A stretch of 64,000 nt of DNA, from the NCBI GenBank assembly GCA_018894105.1, contig CM032127.1, forward strand, positions 5,921,001-5,985,000. Direction: 5' to 3'. The stretch comes from Jacaranda mimosifolia (taxonomy: Eukaryota; Streptophyta; Magnoliopsida; Lamiales; Bignoniaceae). Below, in pieces: positions 25,493 through 39,412 of this stretch (position 1 is its first letter; each line of letters opens with the position of its first letter). Both the position numbers and the translations under genes were made by a program. The notes under the pieces were generated by a model, which did not search any database, was not told the DNA's origin, and saw only the letters and a program-made list of their open reading frames with translations.

Positions 25493-28418
25493 TATTGATT
25501 TTGCCTTGAAATTTGAGCTGAATTGACTAGAATAGAAATAAGAATGGAGCGAAACAAACTAAGGGGTCTAAATGGGGATAAGGAGCACACCCCGGCATGA
25601 GTCGATAGGACGCCGTGCGTTGGGGCACGAGACGGTCGCACCAAGGCGTGCAGCACTTAACGGCAGGGCAGAAGAAACATGCCTTGCGTGCTTGGGTGCA
25701 AGGAAGGCGCACCCGAGCGCAAGGTTACTGCATCTAGATGTGCGGCATACCAGAAACGGATAGCATCAAGCAGCAACATGCGCCTAGGCACAAGGCAAGG
25801 CACGCTCGAGTGCAAGCACTACTGGAATGTTGTGCCCTGGCACATGTGTTCCGCATTAGGACGCAACGCGGGCAGTTTTTTTGGCATTCTCTCGACATAA
25901 GGCAGTTTTGTGCACACTGGGGTGCAAGTCATGTGCGCCCCAGTACGCAACGCAAGCCCATTGGGCTTAAGATTCATTCTTGCAGGTATTTAAGCAATTT
26001 CTTTTGGGAGAATTCACAATCGAATCATTGCAGACATAACACGAGGATTAGTATACTACTTTTGAGTCAATTTCTCAAGACGAAGTTTAAAATGAGGGTG
26101 TTAGGTGTTCTCATGAGATTTGTGGGATTCAAGTTTGTACTTGTCACTTTGATTTGAAATCAATAAAATCCTTTTTGTTATTAGGTGGATTAGGCACATC
26201 GCTACGTTAAATCTTGTTGTCAGTTTTTATTAAATTACTTTACTATTATTTCATTATTTTAACAATAGATCCTCCTGGGTTTCAATAAATTGGTATTGGA
26301 GTTGGTTAGATCAGATATTAGGTATGAAGTACGAGGTAGAGAAATTCGATGGGAAGAATGATTTTGGGCTATAAAAGATGAAGGTTCACGCCATCCTGTG
26401 TCAACAAGGTTTATAGAGAGCGTTAAAGGGCAGAGATTCCTTACCAGAGACACTGATAGATGAAGAGAATGATGAGTTCATGGTGAAAGCTTACGGTACT
26501 CTGGTGTTATCATTGGCAGATAATGTACTGAGAGAGGTTGTCACAGAAAGTACGCCAGCGGATTTATGGAAGAAGTTAAAAAGTCTATATATGACGAAGT
26601 TCCTAACGAATTGGTTGTATTTGAAATAGCAATTATACATATTAAGAATGAAGGAAGGTATATCTATTACTCAACATATTAATTTTTTCAATAAGGTGAT
26701 ACTAGATCTCGCTAATATAGATGTTAAAATTGAAGATGAAGACCAAACATCAATTCTCTTATGTTCTCTACCAAAATCTTCTGAGCACTTGGTTACTTCT
26801 TTGTTGTACGGGAGAGATACGATTTCAATGGAAGATGTGAAGGCCTCATTGAATTCCAACGAATTGAGAAAATAGCTCCTGGGCAGCAACAATGGTGAAA
26901 ATAGGGAAGAATTAGTGGATAAAGGAAGACCAAGAGAAAGGAGAAGGAGTAGAGGCTGATCGAAGTCAAACTTAGAAACGATGACAAATGTTTTAAGTCC
27001 AGTGGAAAGGGGCATTGGAAATGGAATTGTTCGGAATGAGGAAAGGCGAAGGATGCAGGTGAAACTTCTGATTAGAAATGGGATGATGTCACAAGAGTTG
27101 TTGAGGATAAGTCTGATGGTGGGCTTGTTCTCAACATTGCCAAAAATTTACTAAGCTCTGAATGGATTTTGGATAGTAGTTGTTTCTACCACATGTGCCC
27201 ACGAGAAGATTGGTTTACCACATATCAGAAATATGATGGTGTTAAAGTACTTATGGGAAACAATGTTTCTTGTAAGGTTGTAGGAATTGGCTCAGTTTGT
27301 ATTAGAATGCATGATGGCATAGTAAGGACCTTAATAGATATGAGTCATGTTCCAGATCTGAAGAAAAATATGATATCGTTGGGTACTCTAGATAAGAATG
27401 GTTGTGAGTACAGAGCTTGAGATGGAGTTCTGTAGGTTTCGAAAGGTACATTGCTTATCATGAAGGGAGACAAGTGGAATGGCCTTTACATATTGCAGGG
27501 AAACACAATTTTGGTACTGCAACAGTTTCTTCATCAGTCAATGATACTATGAGATTGTGGCATATGGGGCTTTGGCATATAAGTGAGAGGAGCGATCAGA
27601 ACTGAGCAAACGAAGATCGCTTAGTGGAGAGAAGACTAGAGAGTTGGATTTTTGCAAGATGTGTGTGTTAGACAAGCAACATAGGGTGAAATTTGGCACT
27701 ATAGTTCACAGGACCAAAGGCACCTTGGATTACATTCACTCAGATCTTTGGGGACCTTTGTAGGTTCCTTCAAAGGAAGGTGCCAGGTATATGATGGCAT
27801 TAATTGATGACTTCTCATGAAGAATATAGGTGTACATGCTGAAACATAAGGATGAGGTGTTTGTCAACTCCAAGCAATGAAAAACTTTAATCGAGAAGCA
27901 AACAGGAAAGGAAATAAAGCACTTGATGACTGACAATGGATTGGAGTTCTGCAACAAGAAATTTTAGGAATTCTGCGACAAGGAAGGAATTATGAGGCAT
28001 TGCACAATTGTACATACACGGCCGCAGAATAAAGTTGCAGAATGGATGAACAGGACTATCATAGAAAGAGCTAGATGCATACTGTTTAACACTTGATTGT
28101 CTAAGGATTTGGGTGTCCAACCTTTGCTCAAGTTTGGGATGGAAGGCTTGAGGCAAAGGCTAGAAAATGCATATTTATAAGCTATGTAGATAGAGTCAAA
28201 GGTTATCATTTGTGATGTAATGATGACAAGGGCTCCAAGATGATTATCAACAGGGATGTGACATTTGATGAGTCTAATATGATAAAGAAAGTAGAGCAAC
28301 AGGAAAACGGTTAGCAGGACATTAAAGAGAAGGTGGAGATTCATATTGATCCTTCACATGTTTCAAAAGGGAAACAGAAGGTGTTAGATGAAGCCGATGA
28401 AAGCACATTATCACCTAA
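25493..28418 (+). mobile_element. Degenerate, 3'-truncated copia element (same family as the CYP76 insertions)
   Basis: LTR at about 25493-26284 (begins TATTGATTTTGCC). It is followed by a tRNA-Met-type primer site, TTGGTATTGGAG (degenerate). The gag-like region (about 26320-26870), a protease/GAG-pre region with WILDSSCFYHMCP near 27164, and integrase remnants (27690-28110) are all recognisable by comparison with 47430-49500. The frame is broken by many stops and shifts. It ends abruptly at about 28418, at the point matching 49640 of the longer copy, with no RT, RNase H or 3' LTR. This LTR is about 230 bp longer than that at 46864. Confidence 0.85.
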
Positions 28419-28439
28419 TCAGTTTTATATAAGTTTCCT

Positions 28440-29261
28440 TTTTTTCCTTGTGATTAGTTTAGATAAACATGAGGACGATTGATTTTAGTTTTCAAAGTTT
28501 TGTACGTACCATGATTGTATCGACCATTTTTCCCTTGTCAAGAATTGTTGGTAGCTAAAAGAAGGCACAAAAACACATTCAACAATGGCTAGCTTGTGAT
28601 GTAGAAAGTCATAGTCAATATATTTTACTATCACATCGAGACATGGACAAAAACTACATTAATAATGACTTGTATATCTCAAAGAACGGATTTTGAGCCT
28701 AACTTACCCCAAAAGCTAGCTCAAAATATGAGAATTATCTAAGACCATTTATAGAGACCACAACTTTTTTATTTTACCGATGCGGGACACTAACAATATA
28801 GATTAAGGTTTTCAGGATTATAGCTATCAATATGTTTAATAATAAAATACATAATCATTAAGAACTTTAATGTTACCACTGACATTTTTATAATAGTGTA
28901 AAAAAGATCCCATTTAATTTTTGAAAGGAAATTAAACGTAATATAGTTGGATGTTATGTGTTATTTCTTTCTCTAATTACTATTAGCTTGCATGTATACT
29001 AATCTACTGAGCATGATCATTTGTTTAATTAATAATGATATTAATTAATTAATAACTTAAAAATTAGGAGTATGGTTGAAGTGCATATCTTTTACTCAAA
29101 AGTCAAGACCCAAGAAAAATAGGAAAATGAGATATTAAATTGTTTCCTCAATGCAAAATTAATTCAAAATTCAAGATGTGGTGTTCAAAATTCAAAATTT
29201 TTCATCATGACTGTAAGACTATTAATTAATCAAAATTCAACCTGCACGTGCTCAGATTCGG
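28440..29261 (+). repeat. Tandem unit II, first part, and left copy of a ~470-bp direct repeat
   Basis: 28465-28610 matches 17565-17700 of unit I. About 28785-29261 is repeated directly at about 39413-39870, on the other side of a 10-kb composite insertion, with only scattered differences. Non-coding. Confidence 0.65.
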
Positions 29262-29442
29262 GCTGGGTTGAGGTAATAGTATAACATAAAAATACTAAAC
29301 CCAAACTCAATCCAACCCGATGTTAAACCCAAAAGATTCAACCCTAACCTAACCTAAAAAAGATTGTGTCAGGTTTGGGTTGACCTGATTTTTAGTTATG
29401 TCACCCAAAAACCTGATAAACATGATCCAACCCAACCAACCT
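29262..29442. mobile_element. Left fragment of a hAT-like element split by a gypsy element
   Basis: Rich in GGGTTGGGTT/AACCCAACCC words. The same element resumes at 38890-39412, whose end read inversely is TAAGGGTGTCAAAATC, a common hAT-type terminus. The left terminus is not complete. Confidence 0.4.
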
Positions 29443-30289
29443 TGTGGCACCCCACTGGATATATCCCACAAGCCAAGACTCCACTCAATTCAATCTTAAA
29501 TCGAATCCACAAAATACAGTTAATAAGCCCTTCAGAGATCTCTATGGCATGCTAACCTCATATTCAATGGGCCCATAAAAATTTTCACAAATCTCCAATA
29601 AACCACAATGATCATCAACTCATAGCATGCTTCAAACTTAATACCATAATATCAAAGTGCTATAATTCATGCAAATAATCCCACAATATTCAGAACCAAA
29701 ATATCGACATAAGCAACACAATTCATACATGCCATAGACCTTAATCCCATCCTATCATATCACAATATCACAAAGTTAAAACTTAATGTATGATTGATCC
29801 CACAACCATTACAAACACCTGTTCTACTATCAATTATAGCAGCGGTTTTCATCTTAAGCCAACCTTAACAAAAGTATATATGCAAACCATACTGATCTCG
29901 TAATATCCAACATAATAAAAACACACCTTGCAAATGTTATATCAAAACCTAACATATCACAACATCTCTAGGGTATACAAAATATTCAAGAGCACCCATA
30001 AGCAAATACAAAGGTTTTCCAGTACAAAATGTGTTCGCCCATCTAAGCTTGGAGTTCAAGCTCACCACTTAACCTTGTTTGATAAAGTCACAGAAATATA
30101 GGGGTAAGTTCAAATAACTTAGTGAGGGATAATCAAAATAGCGGAAAGTATGGATCTGTCGAGGAAGAATAAACCCAACAAACCATAAGTTAACAATTAA
30201 ACAAAAACATTTCAGGATATAACAAGATAAGAAAATAGGAATCTCTCATTTCTTATTACTCTATGAACAGTTTACAATAATCAGATACC

Positions 30290-30600
30290 GTTAGTCGATC
30301 AGCTAGCCAATCAATCGGTCAGTTGATCAGTCAATCAATCGATTAGTCAATCAGTCAGTTAATCAGTCAATCAATCAGTCGGTCAGTCAGTCAGTCAGTC
30401 AAATATATCAGTACATCTCAAGCTTAATAGCTGAGATCCATATAACGGCTAATCCTGATCTTAACAGTTGGGATCCACAAAATAACTCATCCCGAGCTTA
30501 ACAGTTGGGATCCACATAATAGCTCGTGCCGAGCTTAATAGTTGGGATCCACATAATGGCTCATACCTAGCTTAACAGCTAGGGTCCACATAACAAAACA
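30290..30600 (+). repeat. Two minisatellites inside the gypsy 3' LTR
   Basis: About 30295-30405 is a (TCAG/TCAATCAG)n array. About 30425-30595 holds about five imperfect repeats of roughly 39 bp around GAGCTTAACAGTTGGGATCC. The same two arrays recur in the other LTR at 35725-36035. Confidence 0.85.
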
Positions 30601-33518
30601 TTAACAAATAACAGGATAATCAGTTAACGAAACATCAACAATTAACAAACAGGAGTCTTGGGCGCCAAAACGAACAAGAACAAAGTCATATCAAAGCACG
30701 ATCAAGAAATAAGCCTCAAAGGGGTGTACATGTCAATTAATAGATAACAAGCAATAACAGGCAATAGAGCGATATAGAATACAAAAAAGAGTTCTGGGAA
30801 CCTCATAGGGTTTGATAATCAACAAAAATTATAATGGAAATTAAGATAGGTATCAGATCAGTGGAACCTCATCGGGTTCAACGATGCTATGGAATAAGCT
30901 CATACAAAGCAAATACCGATTGGTAGAACCTCATAGGAGTACAACAAATAACAAAGTGTGATAATTAAGTCAAGTATCAACCCTCACAAGGGTTTATCAA
31001 GAAAATCAATTGGTATAAGAAGTGCTAGATTGACAGATCTTCACCTCAGTAATCTTAGAAGAAGGCAACCACAGTCAATGATCTACTGTAATCTGGTCCT
31101 TAATTATATAATTAACCTCATAACATTATCCCAAATCAGTAATAATAGTTCAATCATCTTAATAATCCAATTATTATCACTTAGCTATCAAATCCATAAA
31201 TTTAGGATTTTCTCTTTCGATTAACTCAATTAATCCCAAGATTATCATACAATAATACAGATCTTGACTCATTTGGCCTACAGTATACATACATGTCTCA
31301 ATTTCTTAACTAGATTGCGTATTCTTTCATTGGTACAATATATCGCATAAGTTTGAAGGTATATACATACACATGCATACAATTACAACCCAAATTTGGC
31401 CATTTACCTAATATCTTCTTATTGGAGCCCTAAAATCATGATTAGTCTTCGTGCATGTATTCTTTGCGATGAGATAAAGATTTTGTCTCTTTGCCGCCGC
31501 TGCGCCACCGCCACCGCTACTGGAGATGGCCAACAACACCACCAAAAGATGCATCTTAGCTCCATGAATCAAACCCCTCAATCAATTTTTTGATTCTCCA
31601 CCAAATTGAAGCTCAATTTGTCAAAAAACCCATAGCCACCTAACTCTGCCGTAACTATTTTTCGTCAATTTCATCGTAACTGTCGCCTAAAACCTCAACA
31701 AAGCCTACCGTCTTCATCATTAAGCTGAGGCCTACAAAATCCACACCCAGGTTGCATCTAATAGTCGCCGAAAAGTGAAACCCGTCGTGCACCGCCATTC
31801 TTCATTTTCAGTCCTCCACTTTTCCATCTTCCGTCGATGTTTGTGTATGCGTGTGGTACCGATGTGCTCGCTGTGAGGAGAAGAAAAGAGTGGTTGGGTT
31901 AGTTCTGAGGTTTGGTCGATGATGAAGAGGTTCACCAATGATGGGGTTGAGGGTGTTCGGTGGGGCAGATGATGAAAATGGGTTGGGGGGGAAATGTAAA
32001 TCTAATATTTATAAATTAATCTTTCCATATGCACATATTCACCTCCAAAAGTTTTAGTCAGCTTTCAATTAAGTCCTCAAAGGTTTCCACCAACATCAAA
32101 TCAGCCCTTAACAAAGTGGGTGCCTCACTTTGACCCCTTTGACAAAAAATAATTCCATGCAAACCCCAAAATTCCCTAACATGTGATCCAATCAAGTCTT
32201 CTCAAATTACAATTCTATCCCAAAACTTTCAAAATTCTTACAATCAAGTCCATTTTATTAATTTTTCGAGCCCTAAAATCCGATCAACCAATACCTTAAT
32301 TTCTAAATCCTTATTCTTCAAAAATATTTTAGGGGTGTTACACTCTCCCTCCCCCTTGAAAGAATCTGGTCTCTAGATTCTCATTTGAGTACTGTTTCGA
32401 TTGGCAAAAACATAAGTAGATTTGGTTAATTGATCTACATTCTCTTTTCATTACATTCTGTCAGAATTGCTTCTTCAAGTCTCGATACATCTTCGTGCCT
32501 CTCGAATGCGTCGTATATCTTGACTTGTGTGCCCTATCCCACAATTTTTCCTATATTCCTTCCAGCACACATATCTCGTTTTTGGAACAGAAGAATACTT
32601 TGGTTTGGTATTGAACTTAGACTCTCCAAAACTTCCAACATTTTCCCTTTGTATCATTATCCATATATATAGGCATGGTGTTTATCGCATATCATCCTAT
32701 AATTTGGATTGCACTTATCTCGGCAATCCCACTTGCTGTATTAATTTTAACATAGCACCCACTTTAGGTTTTGTTTTTTTAATACATCCAGTAAGTGAAC
32801 CATCCCAACCTTTCGGCTCAAGGTATTAGCCACTACATTCGCCTTTTCGGGTGATAAGTGATGGGGAAATTGCGATCTTCTAGAATTTTCATCCATCAGC
32901 ATTGTCTCATATTCAGATCCTCATTATAGTCAAATGGTTGACTTTTCTAAGTTAATTTAGTCAACATGTCAGCTATTTTAGAAAAGTGCTGCTTAATAGC
33001 CGACAAGATTTAGAAAACTACAACTTCTATCATATTTTTTGGTCTCTTCCAGTTAATTACTGCCTCTATCTTAGAGGGATCAACCTCTACCTTATCTTAG
33101 AATATGATATGTCCAAAAAGAGCACCTTCTTTATTCAAGGTATGCACTTGCTATATTTTGCATACAACTGATGCTTTCTCTCAGGGCTTTAAGAATCCTG
33201 TGTAAGTATTTCACATGGTCTTTTCTAGCCTTCAGTTGGTAGTACTCATGCTTCAACTCCAGGTTCAGAAGATTCTTGTCCCCGTAGAAGGTCAAATAAT
33301 TCTTCTATGTGGGGTAGGGGGAGCAATGAGCTCACTTCTATGCAATAAACCCTAATCTCAGGTCGTATATTTACTTCAAGAAAATACAATAGGTATGAAA
33401 GAATGTAAAATACCAGGATCACTTATGGCATTATCATAATTTCCAAAATTAGAAATCATACCTCATGCCATCTCAGTAGGGTCCCGTGCTTCTTTTCCTG
33501 TCAGGGCATATGTACAAG

Positions 33519-34305
33519 TTCATATTGATATGGGATAGCCTAATAGGTTTGGCCCAAAGACCATAGGCTCGAGGATATAGCATTGGGCCTATCTCATCCT
33601 TAGGGCCCAATTGTGCTACAGACTTCAAATGACCCAGTTCAACCAAACAGATCGATTTGTTATACTGGTTTTATGGGGACAACCATTTGACCTGGCCACA
33701 AACTGGGACTGCTAGTCGACCCTTCGACCATAGCGCTCGGCTACCCCTTATGCCGCCTATCAGCCCATCATAAGGGCTACCCTATCACCGACCAGGGAGG
33801 TCGACTCGATGCAGAACCAACTCTCTACCACATTAAATGCCCTGACAAACAGCATGCCTCCGCATTAAAGTCACATGCCGCCCCAGTACCACCTATACTA
33901 CCACACTAGGCAGGAGGCGCGCTTACAGTGTACTACTCTGCCCATGAAACCTGGAGATGCTATCACCTGGAATAGTACAAGAATTGGAGATGGCCTAACG
34001 CCCCTCATGCAAGGACAAGGATCCTCCATGCATGTTAAAGGTATCTCAGACAAATCCCTACAAGGAGAAGGCTATAAATACCTCCCATCCAACCTCACTA
34101 AAGATATGTCATTTTATATACAAAGCCCACACTCTGCTATTCATAATATCTAGTCAACCCCGTACTAACTTGAGTGTCGAAGTGCCTTAGCCGAGGTGCC
34201 CTCGGCTAGCCTGACGTTTGCTCATGATTGCAGGACTCAACCCAACTATATCAAGAGCTCGACCAGAGAGGTCGGACCTTCCAAAATTAACACCAGATCT
34301 AGTTA
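33519..34305 (+). mobile_element. Nested GC-rich solo LTR (different LTR family)
   Basis: A GC-rich block interrupts the gypsy internal region between the RT remnant and the gag knuckle. It has an LTR-promoter layout: GGCTATAAATACC at about 34071, followed by CTCTGCTATTC and TAACTTGAGTGTCGAAGTGCC-like sequence. The word ACAAG on both sides (about 33514 and 34305) may be the 5-bp target duplication. Boundaries and orientation are tentative. Confidence 0.55.
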
Positions 34306-35724
34306 CAAGCGGTTTTCAATCTCATCACATATATTCTGTCTCCCACTAGCTTCCACTACCTGCTTTCCTTTCCCTGTAGGTGTTAAGCCTCTCCTTTTGG
34401 GGCAATCTTTCAGGAAGTGTCGGTTATTACCGCAACCTATACACCTACCCTGCTTCTTCCAACATCCAAACTCCTCATGTTTAAATCCCCAACAAAATCC
34501 ACATTCTAAGAATCATATCCTTACATAACTTAGGTATCCCTTAACTCAAGTGTTTACATTCTAGATGATTCTCAATTCAAGCTTAATCTCAAGTCAGTCC
34601 ATCAACTCTACCTCTTCTAGCCTTCCAAGAATAAAAGAAGAAGAAGGATCAGACGAGAGTAAACCAAATTCATAGATATACAAGTCTTAATCATTCTACA
34701 ATGTATGACAAGATCCTATAGACATTCTGCAGTACTTAAATGCATCTTTCTATTATCAACTGATCACATTCATCTTAAATCCTTGAAACACACAAGAACT
34801 CTCAATACACAAAAACACCCAAAGTTTATACTCAAACTAACCTAAACAAGGTCAGTCACAATTCCCAATAATATCTAAACGCCTAGGTTATCGATAAATC
34901 TAGGCTCTGATACCACACATATGGCACCCCACTCAAGATAGCCCATAAGTCGGGACGCCACTCAATTCAATCTTAAACCAAATCCACAAAATCCAGTCAA
35001 TAAGCCCTTTAGAGATCTTTATAGCATGCTAACCTCATATTCGATAGGCCCATAAAAATTTTCACAAATCTCCAACAAACCATAACGATTATCAACTCAC
35101 AGCATGCTTCAAACTTAATACCATAATATCAGAGTGCTATAATTCATGCTAATAATCCTACAATATTTAGAACCAAAATATCGACATAAGCAACATAATT
35201 CATACATGCTATAGACCTTAATCTCATCCTATCATATCACAATATCACAAAGTTATAACTTAACATACGATTAATCCCATAACAGTTACAAACACCTATT
35301 TTACTATCAGATACAACAGCGGTTTTCATCTTAAGCAAACCTCAACAAAAGTATATATACAAACCATATCGATCTCGTAGTATCCAACATAATAAAAACA
35401 CACCCTGCAGATGTTATATCCAAACCAACATATCACAACATCTCTAAGGTATACAAAATATTCAAGAGTACCTATAAGTTTGGAGTTCAAGCTCATCACT
35501 TAACCCTATCTGAGAAAGTTACAGAAATACGGGAGGAAGTCGAAAAGACTTAGTGAGGGATAATCGAAATAGTGGGCAGTAGGGATCTATTGAAGAAGAA
35601 TAAACCTAATAGATCATAAGTAAACAATTAAACTAAAACATTTCAGGATATAACAAGATAAGCAAATAGGAATCTCTCATTTCCTATTGCTCTATGAATA
35701 GTTTACAACAATTAGATACCATTA

Positions 35725-36035
35725 GTCGATCAATCAGTCAGACAGATAGACAGTCAGTCGATCAGTTAGTCAATCAATCAGTCGATCAAATAGTCAGTCA
35801 GTCAGTCAGTCATTCGGTCAGTTATTCAATCAGTCAGTCAATCAGTCAAATGTATTAGCATGTCCCGAGCTTAACAGTTGGGATCCACATAACGCTAGTC
35901 CTGGGCTTAACAGCTTGGATCCATATATCGGCTCGTCCCGAGCTTAATAGTTGGGATTCACATATCGACTCATCCCCAGCTTAACAACTGGGATTCACAT
36001 AATAGCTCATCTCGAGTTTAACAGCTGGGATCCAC
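35725..36035 (+). repeat. Two minisatellites inside the gypsy 5' LTR
   Basis: A (CAGT/TCAATCAG)n array near 35725-35850 and roughly 39-bp repeats around GAGCTTAACAGTTGGGATCC near 35870-36030. They correspond to the arrays in the 3' LTR but have different copy arrangements. Confidence 0.85.
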
Positions 36036-37015
36036 ATAATAGAATGGTAACAAATAACAAGATAATCAGTTAACAAAACAGTAACAATTAACAAATAGGA
36101 TTTTCGGGCACTAGAATGGACAAGAACAAAGTCATATAAAAGCACAATCAAGAAATAACCCTTGTAGGGGCATACATGTCAATTAACAAATAACAAGCTA
36201 TAACAGGCAATCGAGCGATACAGAATATAGATAAGAGTTCAGGGGACCCCATATGGTTCGATAATCAACAACAATGATAACAAAAATCAAGATGGGTATC
36301 AGATTAGTGGAACCTCACTAGGTTCAATGATAGCTATGGAATAAGCTCATACAAAGCAAGTATCAATTAGTAGAACCTCACAAGAGTACAACAAATAACA
36401 TAGTGCGATAATAAAGTCAAGTATCACCATCACAAGGGGGTTTATCAAGAGAAATGATAGGTACAATAAGTGCCAGATTGAACCTTCACAGGGGTTTATC
36501 AAGAAAATCCATAGGTATAAGAAGTGCCAGACTGACAGACCTTCACCTCCGTAATCTCGAAAAAAGGCAACCACAGTCAACGATCTACTGGTCAGCAAGA
36601 CTCACTTCTGCATCACCTAATCAAAATAGTATATTCATAGTCAAAATCTCCAATCAACTCTAATAATTCTTAATAATTACAATTACACCGTTAGCAGTCT
36701 AAAATCATTACTGCTCAGCTAATACAGTAGTTTTAGGGTTTTATCGATTCCAATAATGGGATGTAATCTGGTCCTTAATTATATAATAAACCTCATAACA
36801 TTATTCCAAATCAGTAATAATAGTCCAATCTTCTTAATAATCCAATTATTGTCACTTAGGTCTCAAATTCATAAAATTAAGGTTTTCTCTTCCGATTAAC
36901 TCAATTAATCCCAAGATTATCATACAATAATACAAATCCCGACTCACTCCTATAGTATAATGCATGTCTCAATTTCCCGATCAGATTGTGCATTCCTTCA
37001 TTGGTACAATATATC

Positions 37016-37848
37016 TAGGTGTATAAACAAATATTAAACGGATCGAATACACTATTTTCATATTCGTATTCATTTAACTTTTTGAATATTCAAATACGGA
37101 TACGAATTTAATGGATATTTAAAAATGAAATCCATATTCGTATCCGTCGAATATCGATCAGATTCGGATATATCCATATTCGATTATAATTATTCAGATG
37201 CATTCATATTTTATTAAACTTATCTATATTCAAATTATTTTTTTATATTCATATTAGATGATAATTATTTAGACATCCATTTACGAATATCCAAATAAGT
37301 GAATCTATAAATTTATAACAAATACATATTTTAATTAATAGAAGGAACTATATAATTTCATTAAAACGAAAGCAACCAACCAAATAGTATAATTTCTAAT
37401 TAATAATTGATTTTATAATTCATTACTAGTACTTATTAATAATAATAATGGCATTTAAGTATATTAATTATAAAGTTAACCAACAATAACTATGTTGATT
37501 AACTTTATTTTTCAATTTTTTTCTCTATTTTACAATAATTTTTTAAATTTATTCTTTTTTCCACCCAATTTTTTAATTATAATTTATATATATATATATA
37601 TATATACGTATAGGGATTATGATATTTTTATTGAAAAAATATAAATAATATATTATTTAATACATATATATTCGGTCGGATATTAAATGGATCGGATATG
37701 TATTTACCATATCCATATCTATTTATAATCGAATATCTACTAATTGAATACGGATAATATTCACTTTAAATGGATGCGGATAAATTTTGTATAAACGGAT
37801 ACGAATGCGAACGGTAACCGAATTTTCAAATATCCATTTACAGTCCTA
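37016..37848. mobile_element. hAT-type non-autonomous element in the gypsy LTR
   Basis: A perfect 8-bp target duplication AATATATC is at 37008-37015 and 37849-37856. The LTR at 31337 has the empty site. Ends are TAGGTGTATAAAC and, inverted, TAGGACTGTAAAT. The interior is built of GGATACGAAT-like palindromic words. No transposase frame. Confidence 0.88.
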
Positions 37849-38889
37849 AATATATCGCATGAATTTGAAGGTATATACATACACATGCATACAATTACAA
37901 CCCAAATCCAACCATTTACCCAATATCTTCTTATCGGAGCCCCAAAATCACAATCAGCTTTTGTGCATGTATTCCTTGCGACGAGATAAAGATTCTATCT
38001 CTTCACTGCTACCGTTCGCTGCCGTTGGAGATAGCCAACAACACTAGCAAAAGATGCATCTCAACTCCACGAAAAATAACCCCTCACCCTCAATCAATTT
38101 TTTGATTCTCCACCAGATTAGAGCTCAATTTTTCAAAAAACTCGTAGCGCCACCCAATGCCGCTGTGACTGTTTTTCGTCAATTTTGCCATCACCGTCGC
38201 TTGAAACCTCAATCAAAGCCCACTGTCTTCATCCTTGAGATGAGACCTACAAAACCCACACCTGGGTTGTGTCTAACAGTCACCAAAAAGTGGAACCCAT
38301 CGAGCACTGCCATTCCTCATTTTCGATCCTCCACTTTTCCACCGTCCGCTGGTGTTTGTGTGTGCGTGTGGTACTGGTGTGCTCACCGTGAGGAGAATAA
38401 GAGGGAGGTTGGGTTAGTTCTAAGGTTTGGTTGAGGGAGGTTGGGTTAGTTCTAAGGTTTGGTTGTCAACGGAGAGGTTCTTCGGTGATGGGATTGAGGG
38501 TGTTCGGTGGGGTAGATAATGAAAATGGGGAGGGGGGGTGCAAATCTAATATTTATAAATTAATCTTTCCATATCCATAGATTCACCCCCAAAAGTTTTA
38601 GTCAGCTTTCAATTAAGTCTTCAAAAGTTTCCACCAACATCAAATCAACCCTTAACAAAGTGGGTGCCTCACTTTGACCCCTTTGACAAAAAATAATTCC
38701 ATGCAAACCCCAAAATTCCTAAAATGTGACCCAATCAAGTCTCTCAAATTGCGATTCTACCCCAAAACTTTCAAAATTCTTATAATCAAGTCCATTTTAT
38801 TAATTTTCCAAGCCCTAAAATCCGATCAACCAATACCTTGATTTCTAAATCCTTATTTTTCAAAAATACCGAATTTTAGGGGTGTTACA

Positions 38890-39412
38890 AACCCAACTTG
38901 ATAAAATTGACTCAACTTGTTCTATTTATTTTATTTTTCATATTTATAAATTCCAATATTATAATTGAGTAGAAGTTTGATCTACAATAAAATCTAAAAT
39001 TTGGCATAATCATTAAGGTCTAAAAAAATAATAACTTTAAAATTTGCCATGTCCATGAGTACTTCAAATATAAAAAAATAACAAACCATTGTTTAGTAAC
39101 TGAATTTTTGAAATTTTGATTTTTGGATATATATTATTTAGATTTTATTTTAATTAGTCATTTTTTTTTCAGGTGAGTTGGGTTGGGTTGGGTTGGGTTG
39201 GGATTATTGGGTTATTGGGTCACCTTCTTGTTATTTCAAGTTAGGCGATTTGACTCGATACCAACCCAACCTTAGTTTTTATTCTCGGGTCATTTTCAAC
39301 TCCGACCCAATTTGATCCAAACCCGAAAACATCAAACCCAAACCTGATTTTTTTTTAGATGGATCATTGTTGGATCATCGAGTTAGATTTGATTTTGACA
39401 CCCTTAGACTCT
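38890..39412. mobile_element. Right fragment of the split hAT-like element
   Basis: Continues the AACCCAACTTG/GGGTTGGG-rich sequence of 29262-29442, including five GGGTT units near 39179-39201. Ends TTTGACACCCTTA. Non-coding. Confidence 0.4.

Larger units (their letters stand above)
29443..38889 (-). mobile_element. Degenerate Ty3/gypsy (Del/Tekay-like) retrotransposon with both LTRs
   Basis: In element orientation the 5' LTR is 34920-38889 (enlarged by a hAT insertion), the internal remnant 32343-34919 and the 3' LTR 29443-32342. The primer site complementary to tRNA-Met is at 34901-34915 (TGGTATCAGAGCCTA on the minus strand). The polypurine tract is 32345-32362. Minus-strand coding traces are a gag zinc knuckle CX2CX4HX4C (34402-34443), a reverse-transcriptase thumb/connection region with stops (about 32920-33215) and the RNase H tail KANVVANTLSRK near 32830-32880. 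Most of pol has been deleted. The flanking 5 bp AACCT/AACCC look like a diverged target duplication. Confidence 0.85.
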
